Shown one piece after another: positions 55,291 to 63,754 of a DNA stretch of 64,000 nucleotides (the stretch's first letter is position 1; the number at the start of each line of letters is the position of its first letter). The notes under the pieces are model-generated. The model ran no database searches, was not told the DNA's origin, and was given only the letters and a program-made list of their open reading frames with translations. The stretch comes from Magnetococcus marinus MC-1 (GTDB lineage Bacteria; Pseudomonadota; Magnetococcia; Magnetococcales; Magnetococcaceae): the NCBI RefSeq assembly GCF_000014865.1, contig NC_008576.1:4307001-4371000 (forward strand). The letters run 5' to 3'. A program made the position numbers and the translations under genes.

Positions 55291-55809
55291 ATGTCGCAAC
55301 ACGCCACCCCCATTGCAGGTTTGCTTTTAACCAATGGTGCTGTCGCAGCCCCAGGGGCACCCCAGTCCCTATTTGAAACCACCCCCTTTATCCAGAGCGA
55401 TACCCAACTGCAACTGTGGCGGGAGCCCCAAGCCCGCACTTTACGGGGTCTACGGGTACAACAAGCCCCGGCGGCGCAAACCTTGCTGTTGACACCGCTG
55501 ACGGGCATGGTATGGATCATGGTGCTGGATTTACGCCGCAACAGTCACAGCTTTTGCCACTGGTATGGGGTCGAGATGCAGGCGAGCGCGGCTCAGAGCC
55601 TCTGCATTCCCCCAGGCTGCGCCCATGGTTTTTTAACCTTGGCTGCCGATACACTGTTGCTTAGCATGGCCTCGGTTAAAGATGAACCCCTGTTACAACG
55701 GGGCATCCGCTGGGATGATGCCCAATTTGGCATGGCTTGGCCCTATCCCCCCGAGCAGCTCTCTGACCTTGATGGCGGCTTACCTGACTTTCCCTTGGCG
55801 CATCTCTAA
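55291..55809 (+). CDS. Degenerate RmlC-like cupin (dTDP-4-dehydrorhamnose 3,5-epimerase family)
   Basis: The 172-residue product follows the RmlC layout: TLRGLRVQQAP, a VWIMVLDLRRNSHSFCHW strand pair, SLCIPPGCAHGFLTL and GIRWDDAQFGMAWP. RmlC uses a His in RGLH[YF]Q as the catalytic base and a Tyr after the AHGF motif. Here RGLRVQ has Arg for that His, and the Tyr residues are absent, while Asp in the W(N/D)D motif remains. The protein is thus unlikely to be a standard epimerase. No rhamnose gene is adjacent. Confidence 0.75.
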   Translation: MSQHATPIAGLLLTNGAVAAPGAPQSLFETTPFIQSDTQLQLWREPQARTLRGLRVQQAPAAQTLLLTPLTGMVWIMVLDLRRNSHSFCHWYGVEMQASAAQSLCIPPGCAHGFLTLAADTLLLSMASVKDEPLLQRGIRWDDAQFGMAWPYPPEQLSDLDGGLPDFPLAHL

Positions 55810-55913
55810 GGCAAACTTGGGTTGGCGGTCAATCAAGCCTTTCATTGGCCAGGTGTGCCAAGCGCAGGGTGCCCAACCACCCCGCACAACCACCGGGGCG
55901 CACCAGCTGCCCC

Positions 55914-56279
55914 ATGCATGACGAGGGAAACCACAACGTGTTTGATCCAGACTACATCAATGCCAACCCCATGGGGCTTACAACGTGGTGTCACGTGGCC
56001 AACCGCCGTGGGGCGCAGACACTGGCACAATGGCTGCTAACCCACGAACAGCCCCCGGTGGATAAACAACTCATACCCCGCATTATCGAGCTGCTGGCCG
56101 AGCAAGCCTGCACCGCAGAGCCCGCCAATCTGGAGACCATGCGCCAACGGCTGGCGCGTATGCAGCAGGCCCGCCCCGAGTGGTGGGGCCAGCCCCCCCG
56201 TGAATATCGTTGGGATCAACGGCTGGAGCGCCTGGACCAACTGGCCCGCTACACCCTAAAACAACAAGATGACCTTTAA
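55914..56279 (+). CDS. Hypothetical soluble protein
   Basis: About 121 residues from ATG 55914, or 113 from GTG 55938, which has AGGGA in front. The sequence is helical and polar (TLAQWLLTHEQPPVDKQLIPRIIELLAEQ, TMRQRLARMQQARPEWW). No known family. Starts about 105 bp after the RmlC-like gene and ends about 200 bp before ubiE. Confidence 0.6.
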   Translation: MHDEGNHNVFDPDYINANPMGLTTWCHVANRRGAQTLAQWLLTHEQPPVDKQLIPRIIELLAEQACTAEPANLETMRQRLARMQQARPEWWGQPPREYRWDQRLERLDQLARYTLKQQDDL

Positions 56280-56475
56280 ACCATACCCCCTACGGCCCCC
56301 CTCTGCCAGGCAACCCATGGATACACATAGGCGGGGTAAAACCCTCGCTGTAGTAGAAGAGCAATCCCCTCAGCCGACCCGCTCATCCAGGGGAGGCTAA
56401 GCTTTACCTTTCCCCAGTTGGCACAATGGCGTAAGATGCGAGCAACTTTGCAGCTAGCCAGGAAAGCCAAAGATT

Positions 56476-57222
56476 ATGCGCGATACCACCACACATTTTG
56501 GATTTACCAACGTCCCTACCAGCGAGAAGGTTAAAAAGGTACGGGATGTTTTTGACTCCGTGGCCCCCAAATATGATCTGATGAACGACCTGATGAGCAT
56601 GGGCGTGCATCGGCTCTGGAAGCGCCACGCCATTAGCAAACTCAACCTGCAACCCGGTGACCACGCCCTGGATCTGGCTGGTGGCACCGGTGATCTGGCG
56701 CTGCTCATGCAAAAGCGCATGACGCGCAGCGGTCGGGTTACCATTTGCGACATCAACTACAGCATGCTAGACCAAGGCCGCCACCGCCTAACCGACGAGG
56801 GCTGGCTGTGTGGTATGGAGTGGGTGCAGGCCAATGCCGAAGAGCTGCCCTATCCCAGCAACTGTTTTGATGTGGTTACCATCGGTTTTGGTATCCGCAA
56901 TGTGACCAACATTCCCCAAGCCTTGAGTGAGATGTTTCGGGTGCTCAAACCCGGCGGTAAATTGATGGTGTTGGAGTTCTCTAAGATCGCCATTCCGGCG
57001 CTGCGCCCTCTGTACGACCTCTACTCGTTTAAGTTACTACCGGAGATTGGCCACATTGTGACCAAGGATCGGGATTCCTACCAATATCTGGTGGAATCCA
57101 TCCGCATGTTCCCCGATCAGGAGAGTTTTAAGGCGATGATTGAAGCCGCTGGTTTCTTTAACGTCCGCTATGAAAATCTCTCGGCAGGGATCTCCGCCAT
57201 TCACCTGGGTTACAAGGTGTAA
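56476..57222 (+). CDS. ubiE: Ubiquinone/menaquinone methyltransferase UbiE
   Basis: The 248-residue protein has the UbiE motifs VRDVFDSVAPKYDLMNDLMSMGVHRLWKR, LDLAGGTGDLALL (SAM loop), FDVVTIGFGIRNVTN and ALSEMFRVLKPGGKLMVLEFSK. It methylates the ring carbon of the quinone precursor. ubiJ starts 5 bp later, then ubiB, all same strand: one operon. Confidence 0.98.
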   Translation: MRDTTTHFGFTNVPTSEKVKKVRDVFDSVAPKYDLMNDLMSMGVHRLWKRHAISKLNLQPGDHALDLAGGTGDLALLMQKRMTRSGRVTICDINYSMLDQGRHRLTDEGWLCGMEWVQANAEELPYPSNCFDVVTIGFGIRNVTNIPQALSEMFRVLKPGGKLMVLEFSKIAIPALRPLYDLYSFKLLPEIGHIVTKDRDSYQYLVESIRMFPDQESFKAMIEAAGFFNVRYENLSAGISAIHLGYKV

Positions 57223-57226
57223 TGCC

Positions 57227-57910
57227 ATGTTTGTCAAGCAATTTGCCGCACCTTTAGCCCTGCTTCCCCAACCCTTTACCGCCGTGGGCCTGGGGGTAAC
57301 GCTCAATCTGTTTTTTATGCGTTATCCCGAACTCAAAGCACGCCTGCAAGAGCTGGCTGGTAAGCTGTTTCATTTTGCGGTGGAGGATCTGGGCCAGGAC
57401 TACTACATGTTGGTGGAACAGGATGGTCATGTGCGCATCCACACCTACAGCGACGCCCCGGTGAATGTCACCATGAGCGGCAGTGCCGAGGCCTTTTTGC
57501 AACTCCTGTTTAATGTGGAAGATCCCGACTCGCTCTTTTTCGCCCGTCGTCTAAAAATGAGCGGCGAGACCGAGACCGGCCTACACTTTAAAAACATTCT
57601 GGATAATGTTGCGATTGATTGGGAGCGTGAGGCGGCCTTTTTTATTGGTCCCATAGGCGCCAAGCTGGCCGGTGGAGTTGGCAGCCGTCTCAAAGCGCTG
57701 TTTGCCATGCAAAAGGAGTCGGCAGAAGAGAGTGCGGAGATGTGGCTGGATGAAAACAGCGTACCCCGACGCCATGATGTGGATGATTTGCAGGATCAGT
57801 GTAGCGACCTAAGTGGCGAAACCGAGAGTCTGGAGCGCCGCCTCACCCGTTTGGAAAACCGTTATAAGATGCGCCAAGCGGCCCTACGCGCGGCGGATTC
57901 GGAAGCCTAA
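57227..57910 (+). CDS. ubiJ: UbiJ-like ubiquinone biosynthesis accessory factor (SCP2 domain)
   Basis: From ATG 57227 the product has 227 residues. An SCP2-like sterol-carrier domain is seen at about 30-115 (KLFHFAVEDLGQDYYMLVEQDGHVRIH, VNVTMSGSAEAFLQLL), and a C-terminal coiled coil (DLSGETESLERRLTRLENRYK). Its position between ubiE and ubiB, the E. coli order, fits UbiJ, which supports assembly of the ubiquinone synthesis complex in the cytoplasm. Confidence 0.9.
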   Translation: MFVKQFAAPLALLPQPFTAVGLGVTLNLFFMRYPELKARLQELAGKLFHFAVEDLGQDYYMLVEQDGHVRIHTYSDAPVNVTMSGSAEAFLQLLFNVEDPDSLFFARRLKMSGETETGLHFKNILDNVAIDWEREAAFFIGPIGAKLAGGVGSRLKALFAMQKESAEESAEMWLDENSVPRRHDVDDLQDQCSDLSGETESLERRLTRLENRYKMRQAALRAADSEA

Positions 57911-57913
57911 TTT

Positions 57914-59551
57914 ATGCTCTCAGCGTTTCGTTCTCTTAAACGGCTTGGGGGGATCTGGATGATCCTCGCCCAGCATAACGTCATGGAGCCCTTTGCCCGA
58001 CGTTATGTCCCCATGCGCCTGCTTAGCTGGTTGGTGCAGCTTAACCCGGTGATTTGGCGGCACTGTCGCCGCACGCCGCTGCACATTCGTTTGCGGTTGG
58101 CCTTGGAGGAGCTGGGACCCACCTTTATTAAGTTTGGTCAAACCCTTTCGACCCGTCTGGATATTCTACCCGATGAGATTGGGCAGGAGCTCAAGCGCTT
58201 ACAGGATGATGTGCCCCCCTTTGATCTGGCGACGGTACGCCAAAGCATCGAAGAAGATCTTAAACGCCCCCTGCATGAGCTGTTTCGTAGCTTTGATGAA
58301 AAGCCGGTGGCTTCGGCCTCCATTGCTCAGGTTCACCACGCTTTTACCCACGATGGGGATGAGGTGGCGGTTAAGGTGTTACGCCCGGATGTAGCGGCGC
58401 GGGTCGAGACAGATATTGCCATGCTCATGACCATGGCCAGCTTGGTGGAGGAGTTGATGCCCGAGTGGCGTCGCCTTAAACCCCGGGGCGTGGTTAAGGA
58501 GTTTGCCCAAACCATCCGTAATGAGATGGATTTTTTGGTGGAGGCTTCGCGGGCGCAAAAATTAGGGGAGAATTTTAAGGATGATGTGGGGATGATGATC
58601 CCCCAGGTTTATTGGCCCTTGACCTCCAGCCGGGTCTTTACCATGGCGTGGATTGAGGGTGTCTCCATTGATGAATTACCCCGTGAGCGGGTGGCGGGGC
58701 GTCCTGACCCCCGGGTGGTGGCGGAGCGCCTGTTAAGCTCCTTTTTTAAGCAGGTGTTTCACGATGGTTATTTTCATGCGGACCAACACCCAGGCAATAT
58801 TTTGGTGCGCGAGGATGGGGTGGTTGCCCTGATTGATTTTGGCATTGTCTCCCATGTCTCTGAGCAGACACGCCAATTTTTGGCGGAGATGGTGCAGGGT
58901 TTTATTACCCGCGACTATAAAAAGGTGGCCCAGGTGCATCTGGATGCCGGGTATATCCCCCATGATACCGATATGGATGCCTTTGAGGAGGCGTGTCGGC
59001 AGATTGGCGAACCGGTGTTTGGTCAACCGTTGAAGGATATTTCCGTGGCGCGGCTGCTGGCCAAGCTGTTCAAGACCACGGAGCAGTATAATATGGAGGT
59101 GCAACCTCAGCTGTTGCTGCTGCAAAAGACCCTCTTTACCCTGGAAGGGGTGGGCCGAGAGCTGCATCCGGACCTCAATGCGTGGGAGATTGCCGAGCCG
59201 TTGGTCATGGCTTGGATGAAAGCCCGCATTGGCCCAAAGGGTCAGTTATTAAAGTTGCGCCGCCAGTTGGAGGAGATGGGCTATGCCATGGGGGCGGCTC
59301 CAGAGATGGCTTTTCAGGTTTTGGAGCGGGTCGCCAACGACCGTTTTCACATTCGCCTCCATGCCAGCTCTATGGAGCGGGTGGAACATGAGATTGTTTT
59401 GGGTTTCAAGCGGGTTTGGTCGGCGGTGATGGCAGGTTTTCTCTTTTTGGGGGGTGCTGTGATGGCCGCTGCGGGCATGAGCCCCTGGTGGTTTGTTCCC
59501 CCGCTTATTCTGGCCTTTTTTAGCTTTTTCCGGGTGATTGCCCTGCTATAA
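57914..59551 (+). CDS. ubiB: UbiB protein kinase-like ubiquinone biosynthesis protein
   Basis: The 545-residue length is standard. Motifs are the KxGQ region (LGPTFIKFGQTLSTR), ASIAQVHHA, VAVKVLRPDV (ADCK lysine), FHADQHPGNIL and ALIDFGIVS, followed by C-terminal membrane helices (AGFLFLGGAVMAAAGMSPWWFVPPLILAFFSFF). UbiB is an atypical kinase or ATPase at the inner membrane that helps move or process ubiquinone intermediates. It starts 3 bp after ubiJ. Confidence 0.97.
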   Translation: MLSAFRSLKRLGGIWMILAQHNVMEPFARRYVPMRLLSWLVQLNPVIWRHCRRTPLHIRLRLALEELGPTFIKFGQTLSTRLDILPDEIGQELKRLQDDVPPFDLATVRQSIEEDLKRPLHELFRSFDEKPVASASIAQVHHAFTHDGDEVAVKVLRPDVAARVETDIAMLMTMASLVEELMPEWRRLKPRGVVKEFAQTIRNEMDFLVEASRAQKLGENFKDDVGMMIPQVYWPLTSSRVFTMAWIEGVSIDELPRERVAGRPDPRVVAERLLSSFFKQVFHDGYFHADQHPGNILVREDGVVALIDFGIVSHVSEQTRQFLAEMVQGFITRDYKKVAQVHLDAGYIPHDTDMDAFEEACRQIGEPVFGQPLKDISVARLLAKLFKTTEQYNMEVQPQLLLLQKTLFTLEGVGRELHPDLNAWEIAEPLVMAWMKARIGPKGQLLKLRRQLEEMGYAMGAAPEMAFQVLERVANDRFHIRLHASSMERVEHEIVLGFKRVWSAVMAGFLFLGGAVMAAAGMSPWWFVPPLILAFFSFFRVIALL

Positions 59552-59864
59552 AGAGCCATGGATACGTTTGGTACAGTGGCTACGGGTTTATCATTTCTGT
59601 TTGGAACCGCGCAGAGGTGATAGCTTGACCGACACCATCAAACGTGTGTGCAGGTCAATGAGGCAAGGGAGATCAGCGAAACGTTGATTGATCGACTTTA
59701 TCCCATGTCCGGCTTGCAGAAAAAGCCCCGAACGTATCGCCAGAAGCCCCTTTTCATCATTGGCTGGCTGAAAAACGAACCGTGGGGTAGGATCGGTCGG
59801 ATAAATGGCTCTGATGAACACCCAAATATCCGCATCCATGTATCGGTAACGGTATAGATTGCCC
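59552..59864. other. Intergenic region between ubiB and def
   Basis: 313 bp between convergent genes. No supported gene, terminator or repeat was found; a minus-strand frame (59591-60025) overlaps def and lacks a ribosome site. Confidence 0.5.
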
Positions 59865-60398
59865 TTAAGCTCGGTTGCGTTTTTTCTGGTAAACCTTGCG
59901 GGGAAACAGGTCGGCTTTGCGGCTGACCACCCGATCGGTGAACAGCTTACCTTCCAAATGGTCCATCTCATGCTGGACCACCCGGGCCTCAAAGCCTTTA
60001 AAGTGGCGTACCTGCTCTTGACCATGGCGGTCTTGAAACTGAACCGATATGTGGGTAGCCCGCATCACATTACCGGTATAATCCGGCACCGACATGCAGC
60101 CCTCCCGCGCGGTCTCCATACCCTCCCAGCTTATAATTTCGGGGTTGCACAAAATCAACTCGCCATGGTGCTCGTCGGGCGGTTTGCGGGCCAGTCCACA
60201 GTTGACCACCACCATACGTATGGCATGGTCAACCTGCGGGGCGGCTAAACCCACACAACCGGGCGCGTGTTGGGTGGTCTCAATAAGATCTTCCACAAAG
60301 GCTTGAAAAGCGGCGGTTTTAAACTCCTCGGCCTCCAAGCTGCGGCAGGGCTGTAACAGGCGCTGGTCGGGGTAGACCAATACATCCAAAATGGCCAT
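59865..60398 (-). CDS. def: Peptide deformylase
   Basis: The 177-residue protein has all three motifs: CVGLAAPQV (motif 1), EGCMSVP (motif 2, Cys metal ligand) and QHEMDHLEG (motif 3, two His ligands and Glu). It removes the formyl group from new proteins. It follows the ACT-domain gene by 12 bp on the same strand. Confidence 0.98.
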   Translation of the reverse strand: MAILDVLVYPDQRLLQPCRSLEAEEFKTAAFQAFVEDLIETTQHAPGCVGLAAPQVDHAIRMVVVNCGLARKPPDEHHGELILCNPEIISWEGMETAREGCMSVPDYTGNVMRATHISVQFQDRHGQEQVRHFKGFEARVVQHEMDHLEGKLFTDRVVSRKADLFPRKVYQKKRNRA

Positions 60399-60410
60399 GA
60401 TAGACTCTTC

Positions 60411-60956
60411 TTACAGTTCAAAAACATCACCTGCACGCAGAGAGATCTCCACCTGCAACTGGGCGGCCAGCTCTTTGAGCGCCGTACGCAGGGCTTCGGG
60501 CTGTTTAACCCCTTCCACCTCAATATTGATAATATAAATGGGACGCCCCACCGCACCACCCGTGTGGGTGTGCATATCCACGATATTGACCGCTTTATCG
60601 GCCAACAATTGGGTGACATGGTAAACAATGCCCGGTTTATCCGCCCCCAATACATTAATCAGAAAAGACTCTTCCTCATCCGCTGGCTGGGTGTCTTCTA
60701 CCTGGGCGGCACTGAGCTCGGTAATCAGATGCGCCAGGGCAAAACGCGCCACCACCGGCTTGAGCTTGGCTTCTAACTCAGCGCAGATCTGGGCGTGGGG
60801 CGGGCTAAGCACCAACATAATGGTAAACTGCCCGCTTAAACGGGTCATGCTGGAATCTTCAATATTGCAACCGGTCTCAAACAATACCCGCGTAACTTCC
60901 GCCACAATACCCGGGCGATCCAAACCCGACAGTTGCAACAATACATAGTTAGCCAT
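60411..60956 (-). CDS. GcvR-like regulator with tandem ACT domains
   Basis: The 181-residue product starts at ATG 60956 (AAGG upstream). Two ACT domains are visible: residues about 3-75 (YVLLQLSGLDRPGIVAEVTRVLFETGCNIEDSSM) and 95-170 (FLINVLGADKPGIVYHVTQLLADKAVNIVDMHTHT). The GcvR family of E. coli controls the glycine cleavage operon by binding the regulator GcvA. The ligand and target here are unknown; it is the gene before def. Confidence 0.85.
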   Translation of the reverse strand: MANYVLLQLSGLDRPGIVAEVTRVLFETGCNIEDSSMTRLSGQFTIMLVLSPPHAQICAELEAKLKPVVARFALAHLITELSAAQVEDTQPADEEESFLINVLGADKPGIVYHVTQLLADKAVNIVDMHTHTGGAVGRPIYIINIEVEGVKQPEALRTALKELAAQLQVEISLRAGDVFEL

Positions 60957-61053
60957 GGCGCGACCCTTGCTTATGAAAGGATGGAAGACCATCATAGGCA
61001 GCGTCAAAGCAGGTTAAAACCTTGCTGACGATGCGCTGGTTAGAATGTTTATC

Positions 61054-61081
61054 CTTTTGAAAGGTTTTATACTTTCAAAAG
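61054..61081. promoter_or_regulatory. Operator-like inverted repeat over a -10 box
   Basis: CTTTTGAAAG (61054-61063) and CTTTCAAAAG (61072-61081) are perfect inverted copies; the segment between holds TATACT (61068-61073, 5 of 6 positions of the -10 consensus) on the plus strand. The matching -35 region is weak. Confidence 0.45.
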
Positions 61082-61085
61082 TTGT

Positions 61086-61285
61086 GCCGTGTCCATACCG
61101 ACCACCCTGGCAGGGTGATAACAGGCCGGTATGCGACCCGCAAGCGGGCCGTTGTCAAAAAACGGATGCTCAGGATAACGCAGCCACCCTTGGGGGGAAA
61201 GCGTAAACGCATCCTACGGCCTGCATCCGTCGCGCAGTCACGCCCTCAGCAGAGGGGCAGCCTGCAAGGGTATCCTAAGGATAGG
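61086..61285 (+). ncRNA. Candidate structured RNA or leader upstream of the SPOR gene
   Basis: Successive exact pairings fill about 200 nt: ATACCG/CGGTAT (61095-61100, 61127-61132) enclosing ACCCT/AGGGT; CCCGC/GCGGG (61137-61141, 61144-61148); a nested rod ACGGATGC/GCATCCGT (61162-61169, 61223-61230) with GGAT/ATCC, ACGC/GCGT and CCACCC/GGGGGG inside; GCCCTC/GAGGGGC (61242-61247, 61252-61258); TATCCTAAGGATA (61271-61283). No credible ORF lies here. It could be a 5' leader of the SPOR gene or a separate RNA. The strand is inferred from the TATACT box and the gene orientation. Confidence 0.4.
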
Positions 61286-61298
61286 GGAGCTTACAGCC

Positions 61299-62357
61299 AT
61301 GAGTGGCGCAATCCGTCGCGAACAGCAATTTCTTATTAACTTTGGCGGCCTGATCATGGTTTTGATCGTCGGCATGGTCGTCTATGAAATGTTTACGGGT
61401 GGCGGCGATATTATGCTGGCCGACCTGGGCAGCCAACGCCCTGTGGTGCAAGTAACCCGCCCCGGTGGTGAGGGGCTTAAAGTCAATAGCGCCGCAGCGA
61501 GCCAACCCCAGTCATGGCTGACATCCAGCCAGCCTGCCCGCATCTTTGCCGCCCCACCCAACAAAGCCCCGAGCAAGCAAGAAGAGCCCGTGGATCAGGT
61601 GAAGGAGATTAAACCCCCTTCTGAATTGCAAGCCAGTTGGAACCGCCCCACCAGCACTCTGCGGGCTGACGATATGAACCTCTCCCCGCCTCAGCCAAGC
61701 CAGAGCCCTGCGGGTACCCAGTCCGTCTCCTTGATGCAGGATGGCCAAGCGACCGGTGCTCAGATGCCCGCGCCCACGGTAGAACCGGTGGTGCCGGCTC
61801 CGCCTGCCAACAAGCCCGCGCCGCTCTCTTTAGCGCCGCGTAAAATTAGTGAGCCCGCCACCCAAACACCGGTACCGGTTACGGTGGCCAGCACTACCAC
61901 ACCGATCCCCGTCAGCCAACCCCTGCCGGTACCTGTTCAGCCCCAGTACAAGGCCCCTATTCAACCAGCCTATCGTATGCCGGCACCCATCAACCAGACC
62001 CCAGCTCTGCCCAGTATGCGCGCCATACAGCCGACTCCGGCCCCGGCGGCCCCGGCTCAAGCGTACCAAATGCCATCACAAAATGTTGCGCAAGCGGCCC
62101 CAACCAGTGGATACTCGGTGCAAGTGAGCTCATTCTCGGATACTATCCACGCCAACGGACTGCGTCAGCGGTTGGCCTCTCTGCCCTTTAACGGCCAATA
62201 TCTGCCGGTGTATACCACCACCGCAGAGGTTAAAGGCAAGCTCTATTATCGGGTACGTTTGGGGCCTTTCCCCAATCGTGAGGTTGCCAATCAGGCACGC
62301 CTCTATCTACAACAACGCACCGGTCAGAGCGGCCAGATTGTCGCCCCTGGCCGCTAA
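61299..62357 (+). CDS. SPOR-domain membrane protein
   Basis: The 352-residue product has one N-terminal helix at about residues 12-30 (FLINFGGLIMVLIVGMVVYE), a long Pro/Ala/Gln-rich spacer, and a C-terminal SPOR domain from about 270 (YSVQVSSFSDTIHANGLRQRL, LYYRVRLGPFPNREVANQARLYL). SPOR domains bind denuded glycan strands at the division septum. It starts before the ccm genes on the same strand; about 50 bp separate it from ccmA. Confidence 0.88.
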   Translation: MSGAIRREQQFLINFGGLIMVLIVGMVVYEMFTGGGDIMLADLGSQRPVVQVTRPGGEGLKVNSAAASQPQSWLTSSQPARIFAAPPNKAPSKQEEPVDQVKEIKPPSELQASWNRPTSTLRADDMNLSPPQPSQSPAGTQSVSLMQDGQATGAQMPAPTVEPVVPAPPANKPAPLSLAPRKISEPATQTPVPVTVASTTTPIPVSQPLPVPVQPQYKAPIQPAYRMPAPINQTPALPSMRAIQPTPAPAAPAQAYQMPSQNVAQAAPTSGYSVQVSSFSDTIHANGLRQRLASLPFNGQYLPVYTTTAEVKGKLYYRVRLGPFPNREVANQARLYLQQRTGQSGQIVAPGR

Positions 62358-62408
62358 TCTGCTGATTGGAACCTGTTTCGCTTCCAGTCGGCCAACTGAG
62401 AGTGCTCC

Positions 62409-63095
62409 ATGGCTCGACTGGAAGTTGAAAATATTCACTACGGGTTTGGTCGTCATAAAGTCCTAAAAGGCATTGACCTAACCGCAGAGGATGGTGAGTG
62501 TCTGGTGCTGTTTGGTGTCAATGGCGCAGGCAAATCCACCTTGTTAAACATTCTTGCGCTGCGCTATCGACCCAAGCGGGGCAGCTATCGCCTCAATGGA
62601 CAAGAGGTGTGGGATAACCCCGACTATAGCCGCAGTCAGATCGTTACCATCGCTCACCACAGCCATCTTTATGGTCATCTTACCCCCGTAGAAAATCTAC
62701 AATTTTTTTCCGCGATGCGCGACCTTGAACGCACCGATGAACAGATTAAACAGTGTGTGCGGGATGTGGGTTTAAGCCGTTTTTTGCACCGTCCGGTTAA
62801 AGGGTTTTCGGCGGGCATGCGCAAGCGCGTGGCCCTGGCGCGGGTACTATTGGCCAACCCGCCCTTGCTGCTGCTGGATGAACCCTATTCAGCCCTGGAT
62901 CACCAGGGTGTGCAGTGGCTGAACAAAATCCTTAATGCTTACATTAAAGAGGGCGGTACCTTGATCATCGTCACCCACGATCCAGATCGGGTGGCGGCAC
63001 TGCCCTATCGTGCCTTGCGGGTGAGTAAAGGGTTGCTGCTGGCCGATACCGTGGATGCCGATTTTCGTGAGGAAGAGGAGATGCAGGTATGTTAA
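62409..63095 (+). CDS. ccmA: Heme exporter ATP-binding protein CcmA
   Basis: The 228-residue protein is an ABC ATPase: Walker A GVNGAGKSTLLN, signature FSAGMRKRVALAR, Walker B LLLLDEPYSALD and the His switch IVTHDPD. CcmA with CcmB and CcmC exports or handles heme for cytochrome c assembly. It overlaps ccmB by 7 bp and belongs to ccmABC. Confidence 0.95.
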   Translation: MARLEVENIHYGFGRHKVLKGIDLTAEDGECLVLFGVNGAGKSTLLNILALRYRPKRGSYRLNGQEVWDNPDYSRSQIVTIAHHSHLYGHLTPVENLQFFSAMRDLERTDEQIKQCVRDVGLSRFLHRPVKGFSAGMRKRVALARVLLANPPLLLLDEPYSALDHQGVQWLNKILNAYIKEGGTLIIVTHDPDRVAALPYRALRVSKGLLLADTVDADFREEEEMQVC

Positions 63096-63754
63096 AAGCC
63101 GCCTACCGCATCGCCTGGAAGGATGTGATGGGGGATTTCCGCCGTCGCGCCACCCTCTCTGCCATGCTCTTTTTTGCCATTTCGGTGTTGATTGTGTTTC
63201 AAGCCGCGCTGGAACCCAACCGCCAAGAGGCCCTGCGCCTGATGCCGGGCTTGCTCTGGATCACCGTGCTATTTACCTCGCTGGTGGGGTTGGGGCGGGT
63301 CTTTCAGGCCGAAGAGGAGGATGGTGCGCTGGAGGGGTTGTTGATGGCCCCGGTACCCCGAGGTATCATCTTTCTGGGTAAATGGTGGGGGAACTTAATC
63401 TTGACCATCTTGGTCGAAATTCTTCTACTGCCCATGATGATGATCTTGCTCAATGTGGATGCATGGGATAGGGTGCATCTTATCTTTGGCATTCTGTTAT
63501 TGGGGACATTGGGGTTGACCGGCCTGGGGGTACTCTTGGCGGCGATGACCCAAACGGCCCGCTCCCGCGAGACCCTGCTGGCGTTGTTACTTATACCGCT
63601 GGTGGTACCGTTGCTGATTGCAGGGGTGCAGGCGACCTCTGCCGTACTGGGTACGGTAACGGACAGCGCCGCTTGGCTGCAATTGATGATAATCTTTGAT
63701 GTAGTCTATCTTGCCCTGGTGCCTTGGGCCTTTGGTTGGTTGGTGGAGGAGTGA
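63089..63754 (+). CDS. ccmB: Heme exporter permease CcmB
   Basis: The 221-residue protein has about six membrane helices. Family motifs include LWITVLFTSLVGLGRVFQAEEEDGALEGLLMAPV and RGIIFLGKW. It pairs with CcmA in the cytochrome c maturation ABC transporter. The ATG at 63089 overlaps ccmA by 7 bp and its stop overlaps the ccmC start (TGATG). Confidence 0.95.
   Translation: MLKAAYRIAWKDVMGDFRRRATLSAMLFFAISVLIVFQAALEPNRQEALRLMPGLLWITVLFTSLVGLGRVFQAEEEDGALEGLLMAPVPRGIIFLGKWWGNLILTILVEILLLPMMMILLNVDAWDRVHLIFGILLLGTLGLTGLGVLLAAMTQTARSRETLLALLLIPLVVPLLIAGVQATSAVLGTVTDSAAWLQLMIIFDVVYLALVPWAFGWLVEE

Larger units (their letters stand above)
60957..61298. other. Intergenic region with an operator-like inverted repeat and many hairpins
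   Basis: 342 bp between the divergent gcvR-like and SPOR genes. The left part has a perfect 10-bp inverted repeat around a TATACT -10-like box; the right part is almost wholly paired (see separate entries). Confidence 0.7.

Noticed and set aside
55096-55302. Small minus-strand ORF upstream of the RmlC-like gene
   Set aside because: No ribosome site; overlaps the start of the RmlC-like gene; composition not protein-like enough.
59591-60025. 144-codon minus-strand ORF between ubiB and def
   Set aside because: It overlaps the end of def in another frame, has no ribosome site, and its unique part shows no recognisable family.
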